DNA of 64,000 nucleotides, taken from Photorhabdus cinerea (GTDB taxonomy: Bacteria; Pseudomonadota; Gammaproteobacteria; Enterobacterales; Enterobacteriaceae). The translations under genes were made by a program, and so were the position numbers. The stretch lies in contig NZ_PUJW01000002.1 of assembly GCF_011189575.1 (NCBI RefSeq), positions 248,001 through 312,000 on the forward strand. Direction: 5' to 3'. Within the stretch, counting starts at the first letter, position 1. The number at the start of each line of letters is the position of its first letter. Positions 45,252 to 55,265 of the stretch are shown here, piece after piece. The notes beneath the pieces were generated by a model. The model had not been told where the DNA came from. It did no database searches and worked only from the letters and a program-made list of their open reading frames with translations.

Positions 45252-46571
45252 CTAACCATAAATATAGCGATTAATAAGATTTTCCAGCAATTCTTGTTGC
45301 CCACTTTGATGTTGAGGTTCTTGTGTCAATTTTTCTGCATAATCAGCAATTTCATCAAGCGTCATTTTTCCTTTAAGAATATTTTGACCTAATTCACTAT
45401 TCCAACCAGAATAACGTTGAGCGATATATTTATCTAATTTGCCGTCTACTAATATTTTCACGGCATTTTTTAATGATAATGCCATAGTATCAATTGCGCC
45501 GATATGTCCATAAAACAGATCATCAATATCGATACTTTGACGGCGAACTTTTGCATCGAAATTTAAACCGCCTGTTGTGAAGCCTCCGGCTTTTAAGATC
45601 TCATACATCACAAGTGAGTTTTCTTCTACACTATTCGGAAACTGATCGGTATCCCAGCCAAGTTGAGCATCCCCGCGATTTGCATCAATAGAACCAAATA
45701 GACCTAATGCAATTGCTGTTGCAACTTCATGTTGAAATGAGTGCCCGGCTAATGTGGCATGGTTGGCTTCAATATTCAGCTTAATTTCGTTTTCCAAGCC
45801 AAACTGTTTTAGAAAACCGTAAACTGTCGCTACGTCATAATCATATTGGTGTTTAGTTGGCTCCTGCGGTTTAGGTTCAATAAGCAAGGTGCCCTGAAAA
45901 CCAATTTTATATTTATAATCTACAACCATTTGCATAAAACGACCGATTTGTTCTCTTTCCTGGCGTAAATCTGTATTGAGCAAACTTTCATAGCCTTCAC
46001 GTCCTCCCCAGAGTACATAGTTTTCACCAGCCAATTTTTTAGTTACTTGCATGGCTTGACATACCTGTGCTGATGCATAAGCGAAAATATTTGGATCTGG
46101 ATTAGTTGATGCGCCGGCAGCATAACGTGGATGGGTAAAACAATTTGCTGTTCCCCATAACAACTTAACGCCGGTTTGCTCCTGTTTGTTGGCAAGAATA
46201 TCGGACATGACATTCAAATTATAAATATATTCTTTTAAGGAATAACCTTCAGGGGAGACATCAATATCATGGAAACAATAAAAAGGAATATTCAGCTTGT
46301 AGAAAAATTCAAAAGCAACATCGGCTTTAAGTTTAGCCCGTTCTAAGTCATTACCTCCTTTTTGCCAAAAACGTTCAAAGGCGCCAGAACCAAACATATC
46401 GGAACCATTCCAGCAGAAGTTATACCAATAGCAAGCAGCAAAACGCAGATGATCTTTCATTTTTTTCCCCAGAATAATCTCTTCAGGATTATAGTGGCGG
46501 AAAGCCAATGGATTATTGCTTTGTTTACCTTCATAACTCACTCTATTGATTTGTTCAAAATACCGGTGCAT
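45252..46571 (-). CDS. xylA: Xylose isomerase
   Basis: A 439-residue isomerase that converts D-xylose to D-xylulose with two divalent metals. Conserved active-site regions are visible: FCFHDIDVSPEG with the catalytic His and Asp, LWGTANCFTHPRYAAGA, the Glu/metal region LLIEPKPQEPTKHQYDYD, and NIEANHATLAGHSFQHE followed by DANRGDAQLGWDTDQFP. Length and order are those of the enterobacterial XylA. It is the first gene of xylAB and lies 171 bases from the divergent xylR gene, with a CRP-like site between them. Confidence 0.96.
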   Translation of the reverse strand: MHRYFEQINRVSYEGKQSNNPLAFRHYNPEEIILGKKMKDHLRFAACYWYNFCWNGSDMFGSGAFERFWQKGGNDLERAKLKADVAFEFFYKLNIPFYCFHDIDVSPEGYSLKEYIYNLNVMSDILANKQEQTGVKLLWGTANCFTHPRYAAGASTNPDPNIFAYASAQVCQAMQVTKKLAGENYVLWGGREGYESLLNTDLRQEREQIGRFMQMVVDYKYKIGFQGTLLIEPKPQEPTKHQYDYDVATVYGFLKQFGLENEIKLNIEANHATLAGHSFQHEVATAIALGLFGSIDANRGDAQLGWDTDQFPNSVEENSLVMYEILKAGGFTTGGLNFDAKVRRQSIDIDDLFYGHIGAIDTMALSLKNAVKILVDGKLDKYIAQRYSGWNSELGQNILKGKMTLDEIADYAEKLTQEPQHQSGQQELLENLINRYIYG

Positions 46572-46678
46572 ATCAACCTCTAATCTATAGACATACGTGG
46601 GTGTATAAAATTTTGTTCACCAACAGCTATTTTTTCAATTGTGTTATTTTATTTCGTCATTAAGATTATTGTTAATTG

Positions 46679-46694
46679 TGTGATTTATCTCATA
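46679..46694. promoter_or_regulatory. CRP-like site between xylA and xylR
   Basis: TGTGA, six bases, TCATA matches the CRP consensus at 9 of 10 defined positions. It lies about 108 bases from the xylA start and 49 bases before xylR, which is the expected catabolite control point for xylose genes. Confidence 0.6.
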
Positions 46695-46742
46695 ATTCGG
46701 CATTAATTCAATCCTAAAAATTAATCCTTAAGGTCACTAATA

Positions 46743-47924
46743 ATGCATAGACGTTATCATATAACATTATTATTCAACGCCAATAAAGCTTATGATCGTC
46801 AGGTGATAGAAGGAATCGGAGAATATTTACAGACATCTCAATGTAATTGGGATATTTTCATCGAGGAAGATTTCACTACTAAATTAAATAGTCTTAACAC
46901 CTTGCAGAGTGATGGAATTATTGCAGATTTTGATGATATAGAAATCCAACGTTTTTTCAGCCAGTTAGATATTCCTGTTATCGGTGTTGGTGGTTCTTAT
47001 CACCAGGAAAATCACTATCCTGCGGCGCATTATATTGCGACAAATAACTTTGCTTTAATAGAAAGTGCATTTAATCATTTAAAAGCTAAAGGTATTAAAC
47101 ATTTTGCATTTTATGGTTTACCGCCAGCTAGTGGTAAACGATGGGCAATAGAACGTGAATATGCTTTCCGGCAATTGGTCGAAAAAGAAAAATATCAAGG
47201 TGTTGTGTATCAGGGAATGGAGATAACGCCAGAAAACTGGTTTTATGCACAAAATAGATTAAAAGATTGGATTCAAACTTTACCCTTAAATACAGGAATT
47301 ATCGCGGTAACAGATGCAAGAGCCAGGCATATTTTAGCCGCATGTGAACATTTGAATATTCCTATTCCTGATAAAGTCTGTGTTATAGGTATAGATAATG
47401 AAGAAATAGCCCGTTTTCTTTCACGTACTGGACTGTCTTCCGTTGTGCAAGGTACACAACAAATGGGTTATCAGGCTGCAAAATTACTTCATCGGCTTCT
47501 TGATGGTTATGCGCCTAAAAAATATCATCGTCAGTTAATTCCACCTTTAAAAGTTATTGCAAGACAATCGACAGATTTTCGTGCATTAAAAGATCCCGCT
47601 GTCATTCAGGCAATGCACTATATTCGCCATAATGCTTGTAAAGGGATAAAAGTTGAACAAGTTATTGATGTTGTCGGCATGTCACGTTCTAATCTTGAGA
47701 ACCGTTTTAAAAGTGAATTTGGGCAAACAATTCATACAATCATCCATAATAATAAATTATATAAAGTAAAAAATCTCTTAACAGATACCTCTATTTCAAT
47801 AAGTGAAATTGCCAGTATTTGTGGATATTCTTCTTTACATTACTTTTATTCTATGTTTAAAAGAAATTATAATATGACACCTAAAGAATATCGAGATAGA
47901 TATAAAATTACCAAAAAGATTTAA
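46743..47924 (+). CDS. xylR: Xylose operon activator XylR
   Basis: A 393-residue AraC-family activator. The N-terminal 270 residues form a LacI-like periplasmic-binding-protein sensor domain (LLFNANKAYDRQVIEGIGEYLQ; then VIGIDNEEIARF), and the C-terminus has two helix-turn-helix motifs ending in the AraC signature (EIASICGYSSLHYFYSMFKR). It binds xylose and activates xylA transcription. It is divergent from xylAB and ends in a good terminator. Confidence 0.93.
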   Translation: MHRRYHITLLFNANKAYDRQVIEGIGEYLQTSQCNWDIFIEEDFTTKLNSLNTLQSDGIIADFDDIEIQRFFSQLDIPVIGVGGSYHQENHYPAAHYIATNNFALIESAFNHLKAKGIKHFAFYGLPPASGKRWAIEREYAFRQLVEKEKYQGVVYQGMEITPENWFYAQNRLKDWIQTLPLNTGIIAVTDARARHILAACEHLNIPIPDKVCVIGIDNEEIARFLSRTGLSSVVQGTQQMGYQAAKLLHRLLDGYAPKKYHRQLIPPLKVIARQSTDFRALKDPAVIQAMHYIRHNACKGIKVEQVIDVVGMSRSNLENRFKSEFGQTIHTIIHNNKLYKVKNLLTDTSISISEIASICGYSSLHYFYSMFKRNYNMTPKEYRDRYKITKKI

Positions 47925-47950
47925 ACGTTAAATGACCCGTTAATGTAATA

Positions 47951-47985
47951 AACCATCCTTTAAACTAACAGGATGGTTTTTAATT
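47951..47985 (+). terminator. Intrinsic terminator of xylR
   Basis: AACCATCCT pairs perfectly with AGGATGGTT, followed by TTTTAATT. It lies 27 bases after the xylR stop codon. Confidence 0.8.
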
Positions 47986-48088
47986 AAATATTTTCACTTT
48001 TTCTTATAACGTGAAAAATCCCCATTCCCATGGTGTATAGCCCAGTATATCTAAATCATCTGATAAAATAGACTAAGTAAATAATAAC

Positions 48089-49402
48089 TTAGCTAAAAAC
48101 AATAGAATTAATAGAGTCAGGCTCTAAACAAACATGCCAAACATCATTATTATAACTTATATTTAATGATTGTTTTTCTTTATATGCGTTATTTATGTTA
48201 ACAACAATAGAACCATCTTTATTTTCGAAAGCGACAGAATTCCCTGACATATTACCCTCTAATTCAACATGTTCCGCATCAGGCAAAATTAAACCAGAAA
48301 AATGACGCATGACATAATATTCTGGATTATATATTACTTCGTTTGTTCCTTTAAAAATACTAATCATGCTATTCTGTTGCCAGCCCCAACTACTTTCTCC
48401 ACCTGAATGTAGCACCATATTCCAGTATAAATAACCATTAGCACCATTAGTTAAATAATGCCTGAAAAGTGTAAATACATAATGAGCATAGTCCCAACTA
48501 TTATGACCATCACCACATTCATTTTCAGTTTGATAATATTTTAATTCTGGGTAGCTTTGTACCGTCCTTTGAATAGCATTTTTCCCTTGCCATTGATAGC
48601 CAACGCCTTTTACATATTTATAAGCGTCTGCATCACGCAATACACAATTTGCGTAATCATCATAATCCCGTCCAACTTCTTTAGAGAATTCTGGTGCATT
48701 AATGGTGCCTAGCCAAATTTCAGTTTTTATATTATTTTGTTCGAATTTAGGACCAAGGTGTTTTTTTATAAAATCTCTTAATTGCTCACCGATCCATACA
48801 CAAGAAGGGAATTTTTGATCCGCGGCAACTTCATTTTGAATATGAACTTGAGCAATTGCAATGCCTTCTTTTTGATATTCTTCGACGAATTTCGTAAAAT
48901 ATAAAGCATATGCATCCTGGCTTTTAACATCATTCTTTAATCTACCAAAATTATAGACTTGATGAGTCTTAAGCCATATAGGGGGACTCCACGGTGAAGC
49001 GGATATTTTTAGGTTTGGTTGTCTTTCTAAAGCTTGTTTTATATAGGGAATGAGTAAGCGTTTATCTCTCTGAATGGAGAAATGTACCATATTATAATCA
49101 TTTTCAATATCATTTAAACTATACCAGGAAATTGCATAATCACTGGCGCCAATAGGCATTCTGGCTAATGTGAATTTGCATTCTCCATCTGGTGAAAATA
49201 GTTTATCTAAAACGGTTTTTCTATTTTCTTTATCTAGATCTAATAAAGCTTTCATTCCAATCTCATTAAAGCAGCCACCAAATCCGTCTAACTTACGACC
49301 TCGTTTATTGGTAATGATTAAATTGGGTTTTTTATTTGTTTTTGTAATAAATGATTCTTCTTTCCATTTTTCTTTATCATTTGTATAAATAAATTTAATC
49401 AT
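48089..49402 (-). CDS. Glycoside hydrolase family 30 enzyme
   Basis: A 437-residue GH30 glycosidase with a (beta/alpha)8 domain and a small C-terminal beta-sandwich. The GH30 N-terminus is seen in LDGFGGCFNEIGMKAL; the acid/base Glu is in VHIQNEVAAD near residue 170 and the nucleophile Glu in YYQTENECGDG near 285. Members include glucosylceramidases, beta-1,6-glucanases and xylosidase/xylanase-like enzymes. No signal peptide is present, so a cytoplasmic oligosaccharide substrate is likely. Its place beside xylAB-xylR suggests a xyloside, which is inference. N- and C-termini are complete. Confidence 0.85.
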   Translation of the reverse strand: MIKFIYTNDKEKWKEESFITKTNKKPNLIITNKRGRKLDGFGGCFNEIGMKALLDLDKENRKTVLDKLFSPDGECKFTLARMPIGASDYAISWYSLNDIENDYNMVHFSIQRDKRLLIPYIKQALERQPNLKISASPWSPPIWLKTHQVYNFGRLKNDVKSQDAYALYFTKFVEEYQKEGIAIAQVHIQNEVAADQKFPSCVWIGEQLRDFIKKHLGPKFEQNNIKTEIWLGTINAPEFSKEVGRDYDDYANCVLRDADAYKYVKGVGYQWQGKNAIQRTVQSYPELKYYQTENECGDGHNSWDYAHYVFTLFRHYLTNGANGYLYWNMVLHSGGESSWGWQQNSMISIFKGTNEVIYNPEYYVMRHFSGLILPDAEHVELEGNMSGNSVAFENKDGSIVVNINNAYKEKQSLNISYNNDVWHVCLEPDSINSIVFS

Positions 49403-49959
49403 GTTTTATATCCTTTTATTATTAAATACAAGTAAATTTACATAATATTATTTGTTTGTTGCAACCAATTAAACACAGTTAATTCAACTTTAGTATTACG
49501 TTATTTCACAAATGGTTTAATTTAACTGGTTTTTTTGAATTACATCACATATCTTTTATCGAGATTATTTTTTGATTATAAACCATAGTGTTAATAATAT
49601 GGATGTTTACATTAAATTAAAGGGCAGGGTAGAAGCCGCGCTCTTGAGAAAATAAACGTAACTACACAACACACATGCATCAAGCACAACAGGATATGGG
49701 GAATGAGTCATTATACGGGAGCGAACTTCCCCAAATTTACTCAACAGTATTGAATAAATCAGTTGGCTTTTGATACTTGAAACAGGCTGGTGTCAATTTG
49801 CCCGGCAGCAGTATCGATTCACCACAAAGAAAGTGCGAAATTCTCGTAACATGATTGTTAAAATGCATAAATTTATTTTATGTATGATATAAAAACTATG
49901 CGCTATTCCGGTTTACGGTTTTCAACATCCACATTTACCTTAAATTAAGGAGTTATTAC
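49403..49959. other. Divergent regulatory region, GH30 / NTF2-like
   Basis: This 557-base gap carries the promoters of the minus-strand GH30 gene and the plus-strand NTF2-like gene. It is AT-rich with runs of A and T. No coding frame is convincing. An AAGGAG ribosome site ends the region. Confidence 0.4.
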
Positions 49960-50343
49960 ATGAACAACCCAACCTATATTCAGGAATACAACTCTATCGT
50001 TGAAGTTATAAACAAGTACAAAGAAGGCTGTGCAAAAGCTAACAGCGACATGATGAAACCTGCTTTTAATGAACAAGCGACCATCTTTGGTGTTGATGAC
50101 GATAACAAGCTGGTCGGCGGTCCGATTCAGGGGCTTTTTGACATCATCGACAACACTTTCTGTCCATCCCCGGAAACGAAAATTGTCATCGTTAGTATCG
50201 ATATTGTAGGAACCGCCGCTAGTGCCCGTATTGACATGGATGACCTTTCTGGTTTCCGTTTCACCGATTTCCTCAATCTTTTGAAAGTGGATGGTAAGTG
50301 GACGATCGTCAGCAAAATCTACCATACTCATCAGAACACGTAA
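49960..50343 (+). CDS. NTF2-like (SnoaL/lumazine-binding-like) protein
   Basis: A 127-residue single-domain cone-fold protein. The pattern EYNSIVEVINKYKEGCAKANSDMMKPAFNEQATIFG and the ending FTDFLNLLKVDGKWTIVSKIYH is that of Lumazine_bd_2/NTF2-like proteins, a fold used for small-molecule binding or isomerase activity. There is a strong RBS (AAGGAG). No catalytic residue is certain. It lies upstream of an aminotransferase gene with a gap of about 190 bases and may be a separate unit. Confidence 0.75.
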   Translation: MNNPTYIQEYNSIVEVINKYKEGCAKANSDMMKPAFNEQATIFGVDDDNKLVGGPIQGLFDIIDNTFCPSPETKIVIVSIDIVGTAASARIDMDDLSGFRFTDFLNLLKVDGKWTIVSKIYHTHQNT

Positions 50344-50529
50344 GCCAAAACGATATGGGGCTAATTCAAGTCTCTATCGTGAGCCTGACAGCGTTCTTTT
50401 TAGACGCTATTGAAATCTTCGCGATATGCCGAATTGATAGGTAAGGGAATACAAAGTATTTAAATATGTTGGCGAAAATAGAGGTGGTGCACTAAACTAA
50501 AATTTTACTTTTGTGAGAGGAAGTTAGCT

Positions 50530-51861
50530 ATGTCTGAAACCCGTTTTTCTGAATCGTTAAACCTGAAATCTCACTGGATGCCATTCAGCGGCAACCGAAA
50601 TTTCCAACGCGATCCCCGCCTTATCGTCGCAGCTGAGGGACAATGGCTAAAGGACGATAAAGGGCGCCAGATTTATGACAGTCTGTCTGGTCTTTGGACC
50701 TGTGGAGCGGGTCATACCCGAACAGAAATTCAAAAAGCTGTCGCCGCTCAATTAAGCACTCTCGATTACTCGCCAGGCTTTCAGTTTGGTCATCCCTTAT
50801 CGTTTCAACTGGCAGAAAAAATTGCCAATTTAACACCCGGTGATCTTAATCACGTCTTTTTCACCAGCTCAGGTTCTGAGTCTATAGACACCGCCGTTAA
50901 AATGGCGCGAGCTTACTGGCGTGTGAAAGGCCAATCCACGAAAACCAAACTGATTGGCCGTGTGCTTGGCTATCATGGTGTCAATATTGCTGGTACCAGT
51001 TTGGGGGGGATTGGTAATAACCGCAAAATGTTCGGGCAATTGATGGATGTAGATCATTTACCCCATACGTTACAGAGTGGTATGGCATTTACGTCAGGTA
51101 TGGCGGAAACCGGCGGCGTGGAGTTGGCCAATGAAATGCTCAAGTTAATCGAACTGCATGATGCCTCCAATATCGCGGCGGTTATTATCGAGCCGGTGTG
51201 CGGTTCCGCTGGTGCGATTATTCCACCTAAAGGGTATCTACAGCGTTTGCGTGAAATTTGCGATCAGCATAATATTTTGTTGATTTTTGACGAGGTTATT
51301 ACCGGCTTTGGCCGTATGGGGCGCTGGACGGGTGCTGAGTATTTTGGTGTGACACCAGATATTCTTAACTTTGCCAAACAAATTACCAATGGCGCTATTC
51401 CTCTGGGAGGTGTAGTAGCAAGCAGTGAAATTTATGAAGTCTTTATGTCCCAGCCACTGCCGGAACACGCCGTGGAGTTTAGCCATGGTTATACCTATTC
51501 GGCACACCCCGTAGCCTGTGCCGCTGGGTTAGCAACCTTGGATCTGTTGGATAAAGACCATCTTATCCAGCGCTCTGCTGAAATTGCTCCTCATTTCGAA
51601 ACCGCCCTTCATGCTCTCAAAGGTTGTCCAAACGTGACTGACATCCGCAACTGTGGCTTGATAGGGGCAATTCAGTTGACTGCCCGTGACGGTGATGCCG
51701 CTGTGCGGCCTTTTGATGCCAGCATGGCGCTTTGGAAAGCGGGTTTTTATGTACGCTTTGGCGGTAATACGCTGCAATTCGGACCTATGTTCAATGCTGA
51801 ACGAACTGATTTGGATCGCCTTTTTGACGCCGTTGGTGACGTCTTGCATCACATTAACTGA
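50530..51861 (+). CDS. Omega-amino acid:pyruvate aminotransferase (class III)
   Basis: A 443-residue PLP-dependent class III aminotransferase. Signatures: SGSESIDTAVKMARAYW, the cofactor Asp in LLIFDEVITGFGRMG, and the Schiff-base Lys in NFAKQITNGAIPLGG. The closest functional type by sequence feel is beta-alanine:pyruvate transaminase. It probably transfers an omega-amino group such as that of beta-alanine to pyruvate. RBS GAGAGGAAG. It is convergent with the dehydrogenase gene at 51976. Confidence 0.88.
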   Translation: MSETRFSESLNLKSHWMPFSGNRNFQRDPRLIVAAEGQWLKDDKGRQIYDSLSGLWTCGAGHTRTEIQKAVAAQLSTLDYSPGFQFGHPLSFQLAEKIANLTPGDLNHVFFTSSGSESIDTAVKMARAYWRVKGQSTKTKLIGRVLGYHGVNIAGTSLGGIGNNRKMFGQLMDVDHLPHTLQSGMAFTSGMAETGGVELANEMLKLIELHDASNIAAVIIEPVCGSAGAIIPPKGYLQRLREICDQHNILLIFDEVITGFGRMGRWTGAEYFGVTPDILNFAKQITNGAIPLGGVVASSEIYEVFMSQPLPEHAVEFSHGYTYSAHPVACAAGLATLDLLDKDHLIQRSAEIAPHFETALHALKGCPNVTDIRNCGLIGAIQLTARDGDAAVRPFDASMALWKAGFYVRFGGNTLQFGPMFNAERTDLDRLFDAVGDVLHHIN

Positions 51862-51975
51862 GGAGAGGGCGGGTAACCCGCCCAAAGCAAGGTGGGAGAG
51901 GAATTTCGACGGGGCGTTATTGCGTTCCGCAATCGATACCAGCGTAGAGCACTAACATTTAGCAATGGAAATGCA

Positions 51976-53004
51976 CTACTCCAATTCCAGCATAATTTTG
52001 ATATCTGTCGGGCGGCCCTCTGCGGCTCGTTCGTAAGCCTGAACGCTGTCTTTAAATTTATAGGTTGCAGATAATAGGGGAGCCACATTGAGCTTGCCAG
52101 AGCTAAGTAAACGGATAGTGCGAGGATACATATTTGCGTAGCGAAAAATGGTTTTAAATGTGATCTCTTTAGCTTGAGCAGAAACAATATCAAATGGCGC
52201 AGGATCGATAGGCATACCGACCAGAACAGCGGTTCCACCGGGTGCAATGTGATCTGAAATAGTCGCAATCACTGGTTTTGCTCCACTACATTCAAATAGA
52301 ATATTGACGCCACTACCATCGGTTAATGCGTTAACTTTCTCCGCAAGTACTTTGCTATTAACAGGGTGGAGACCTGGATACTGTTTTGCAATTTCTAGTT
52401 TTTCATCGAACAGATCACAAATAATGACATCAGAACAACCACCGGCTAATGCAGCAAGTGCAGTAACAATTCCGATAGTACCAGCACCAACAACTAATGC
52501 GATATCTCCTGGTTTAATTTCTGCTTTTGTGGCTGCTTGCATACCGATAGCTAATGGTTCAACCATTGCACCTTCTGCAAAACTGACATTTTCTGGTAAT
52601 TTGAAGGTAAATGCTGCTGGGTGAATAACAAGTTCACGTAAGCAACCATCAATAGGCGGAGTCGCCCAGAAACGGACTTCTGGATCTAAGTTATAAATCC
52701 CCGCCCGTGATTGTGGTGATTGCAGATTAGGAATGCCAGGTTCCATACAGACACGATCGCCAATTTTTAAGTGAGTCACATTTTTACCAATTGCTGTGAT
52801 GACACCGGATGCTTCATGCCCGAGGATCATCGGCTTTTCGACAACAAATGGCCCAATACGCCCGTGTTGGTAATAATGTACATCGCTGCCGCAAATCCCC
52901 ACCGAGTGAATTTTTATCTCAACATCATTTTCACCAAGTATTTCGGGGGTTTTCCAGTCTTGAATTGAAATTTGTCCTGCTTTCTCTAATACTAATGCCT
53001 TCAT
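51976..53004 (-). CDS. Xylitol (polyol) dehydrogenase, zinc-dependent
   Basis: A 342-residue medium-chain dehydrogenase. Catalytic zinc ligands are in VGICGSDVHYY and LGHEASGVI; the nucleotide fold is VVGAGTIGIVTALAALAGG. The four structural-zinc Cys residues are absent, replaced by EPGIPNLQSPQSRAG and the adjacent FWATPP, which is characteristic of sorbitol/xylitol dehydrogenases. It oxidises a polyol to a ketose such as D-xylulose, the xylulokinase substrate, which links it to xylAB. The ATG at 53004 follows GAGAGGA and is preferred to 53019. Confidence 0.85.
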   Translation of the reverse strand: MKALVLEKAGQISIQDWKTPEILGENDVEIKIHSVGICGSDVHYYQHGRIGPFVVEKPMILGHEASGVITAIGKNVTHLKIGDRVCMEPGIPNLQSPQSRAGIYNLDPEVRFWATPPIDGCLRELVIHPAAFTFKLPENVSFAEGAMVEPLAIGMQAATKAEIKPGDIALVVGAGTIGIVTALAALAGGCSDVIICDLFDEKLEIAKQYPGLHPVNSKVLAEKVNALTDGSGVNILFECSGAKPVIATISDHIAPGGTAVLVGMPIDPAPFDIVSAQAKEITFKTIFRYANMYPRTIRLLSSGKLNVAPLLSATYKFKDSVQAYERAAEGRPTDIKIMLELE

Positions 53005-53245
53005 AATATATCCTCTCATTTTTATGTTATCGATATCATTTGCTACATGAAGAAGATAGACAGTGAATGGACAATAAGCAATTTAACTTATGTTGAATAT
53101 TTAGTAATGGAAATTTTTTAACCGAGATCCCAGAAAAAGGTACAAAAGGGTATATCGACTGGCCGAAAACGAATTCCTTTCATATCATATTGGATCTTCA
53201 TGTTCAGAAAATCTTGAACTGGCAAATTAATTACAAGGAGTGATG

Positions 53246-54421
53246 ATGAAAATATTAAATATTATAATTTTATCTATATCGGCAATAATAACTTCCAATT
53301 CTTTAGCTAATGAGATTAGAGCAAGGGATTTAGGCATTCCTTTCTCTGGTGTAACGGGGAAATATAATGCGATTACAGATGTTAGTGGTGTACAAGTTGG
53401 CTATTCAACCATAATAGAAGGGGATGGAAAGCTAGAAGTTGGAAAAGGTCCAATAAGAACCGGTGTGACAGCTATATTGCCAAGAGGGAAGAAATTTAGC
53501 CCGGTATTTTCGGGTATATTCTCTTTAAATGGAAATGGAGATATGACTGGCAATCAATGGGTCAAAGAGAGTGGTTTCCTGGAAACACCAATATTAATCA
53601 CTAACACTCATAGCGTTGGTGTGGTCAGAGACTCAACAATTAGCTGGATGATTGATAATAATTTAATATCACCACTAAAAGATGATTTATTTTGGTTATT
53701 ACCTGTGGTTGCAGAAACGTGGGATGGAATATTAAATGATATAAACGGTATGCATGTAAAAAAAGAACATGTATATAATGCATTGAATAGTGCTAAATCA
53801 GGAGCGATAGAAGAGGGTAATGTCGGTGGGGGAACGGGCATGAACCTTTTTAAGTTTAAGGGAGGCACAGGCACTTCATCAAGAATTCTGGATAAAAAAG
53901 ATGGAGGATATACTGTTGGAGTTCTTATTCAAGGCAACTTTGGTGATAGGGATGACTTGATTATTGCGGGGATTCCAGTTGGTAAAGAAATAAAGGATCT
54001 CAATCCGATATATCATGGGAGCAAGAAAAAAATAAAGGATGCTGGTTCTATAATAGCGGTGGTGGCCACAGATGCACCATTAGCTCCTCATCAATTAGAA
54101 AAAATAGCTAAAAGAGTGTCTCTTGGGCTTGCAAAGGTAGGTGGTGTAGCTAGGAATACGAGTGGTGAGATATTTATTGCATTTTCAACTGCAAATAATG
54201 ATGCATTCTCCAGAGATAATGCAAAAATAATAAAAATACTGCCAAATGACAAACTAGATCCTTTGTATGAGGCAACAATAAATGCAACAGAAGAAGCAAT
54301 AATTAATGCCATGATTGCAGCCAAAAAAATGGTTGGGAGAAATGGTAATACTTCGTATCCTATTCCTAAAGATAGGGTTAAAGAGATATTAAAAAAACAT
54401 AATGTGCTCAATATCACCTGA
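53246..54421 (+). CDS. P1 family (DmpA-like) aminopeptidase, exported
   Basis: A 391-residue N-terminal-nucleophile peptidase precursor. A Sec signal (hydrophobic run, cleavage after SLA at about residue 23) suggests periplasmic location. The body has the DmpA/BapA pattern: RDLGIPFSGVTGKYNAITDVSGVQVGY, ending with the autoprocessing region NVGGGTGM followed by FKGGTGTSSR, where self-cleavage exposes the nucleophile. Relatives release N-terminal residues, some D- or beta-amino acids. Start 53246 is the third of three in-frame starts and is best spaced from AAGGAG. Confidence 0.85.
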   Translation: MKILNIIILSISAIITSNSLANEIRARDLGIPFSGVTGKYNAITDVSGVQVGYSTIIEGDGKLEVGKGPIRTGVTAILPRGKKFSPVFSGIFSLNGNGDMTGNQWVKESGFLETPILITNTHSVGVVRDSTISWMIDNNLISPLKDDLFWLLPVVAETWDGILNDINGMHVKKEHVYNALNSAKSGAIEEGNVGGGTGMNLFKFKGGTGTSSRILDKKDGGYTVGVLIQGNFGDRDDLIIAGIPVGKEIKDLNPIYHGSKKKIKDAGSIIAVVATDAPLAPHQLEKIAKRVSLGLAKVGGVARNTSGEIFIAFSTANNDAFSRDNAKIIKILPNDKLDPLYEATINATEEAIINAMIAAKKMVGRNGNTSYPIPKDRVKEILKKHNVLNIT

Positions 54422-54449
54422 AATGCCCGTAGAACGTTAATACCAACAA

Positions 54450-54938
54450 TTAGTTCTGTTTGCCTAATGGAAGCATCAGCGTGTATGGCTCCAACGGTGA
54501 CTGGGCGAAGCCAAGACGCGTATAGAACGTTCGGGCGTTCTCATCAAGTGCGTGGACGATTATAGCTGAAATGCCCACCTGTCCCGCCGTGCTGGCGACA
54601 CGCTTCCAAGCATCTTGGAGAAGCAATGCCCCGAACTTCTTCCCCTGATATTCCACATCGACAGCCAGACGGCCGAGAAGCACTACAGGGATAGGATCTG
54701 GCATATTGCGTTTAAGCGATGGTGTAGATTCAATATGATTAATTGAACCGGCGCTTAGACAATAATAACCGATAACGTCTTTTGTGCCTTCCTTGCAAAT
54801 AACAAATGTGCGGCTCGCGCCGAGCTTATTATTTTTTAAAGCCCGGCGTGAAAGCCATTCGTTTAATGTTTCATGCTGGCAATAAAAATCATTTATATTA
54901 TGTTCAGCCGTTAATATTTCAGGTGAGCTTATTCCCAT
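54450..54938 (-). CDS. GNAT toxin of a type II toxin-antitoxin module (TacT-like)
   Basis: A 162-residue acetyltransferase. The acetyl-CoA-binding loop RLAVDVEYQGKKFGALLL, preceded by PVVLLGRLAV, is standard TacT/AtaT-type; the C-terminus has the tyrosine in FYTRLGFAQSP. Such toxins acetylate the amino acid on aminoacyl-tRNA and stop translation. It overlaps the antitoxin gene upstream by 10 bases, the usual toxin-second order. Confidence 0.9.
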   Translation of the reverse strand: MGISSPEILTAEHNINDFYCQHETLNEWLSRRALKNNKLGASRTFVICKEGTKDVIGYYCLSAGSINHIESTPSLKRNMPDPIPVVLLGRLAVDVEYQGKKFGALLLQDAWKRVASTAGQVGISAIIVHALDENARTFYTRLGFAQSPLEPYTLMLPLGKQN

Positions 54939-55201
54939 GGTGCTTTATATTCCATGAGTTTTTTAAAACCTGCATTATCAGAAAGCGGTTGCTCCAGCAT
55001 CTGCATGAACACATGATATTTTTCGTCGTTAACGAAAAAGTGGCGCTGATTGAGTATGGCATCTTCGGCTGCGCGGCAGGCAGCATCCAAGATGAAATCA
55101 GTTCGGGTCTTTGAGTGCAAGTTTGCTGCATGGTCAATAAGCTCCCTCTGGAAGGCTTTCGCCCGGATGTTGATTGGGGTTTCTTTAGGTTGTGTTCTCA
55201 T
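54929..55201 (-). CDS. DUF1778 antitoxin (TacA-like)
   Basis: A 90-residue ribbon-helix-helix antitoxin (NIRAKAFQRELIDHAANLH, then RTDFILDAACRAAED) with a C-terminal toxin-wrapping tail. It binds its GNAT toxin and represses the promoter. An operator-like repeat TGTATA, nine bases, TATACA lies about 45 bases upstream, next to a TATAAT -10 hexamer. The module is divergent from a second, related pair 305 bases away. Confidence 0.88.
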   Translation of the reverse strand: MRTQPKETPINIRAKAFQRELIDHAANLHSKTRTDFILDAACRAAEDAILNQRHFFVNDEKYHVFMQMLEQPLSDNAGFKKLMEYKAPWE

Positions 55202-55244
55202 AAATCACCTGTGTAGCAAATTGGTAGACAGTCATTATAGCAGT

Positions 55245-55265
55245 TGTATAACTAATAGATATACA
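55245..55265. promoter_or_regulatory. Operator-like repeat of the first TA module
   Basis: TGTATA and TATACA form a perfect inverted repeat with a 9-base spacer, close to a TATAAT (minus strand, 55234-55239) that serves as -10 for the antitoxin gene. The spacing matches the operator of the second module. Confidence 0.58.
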
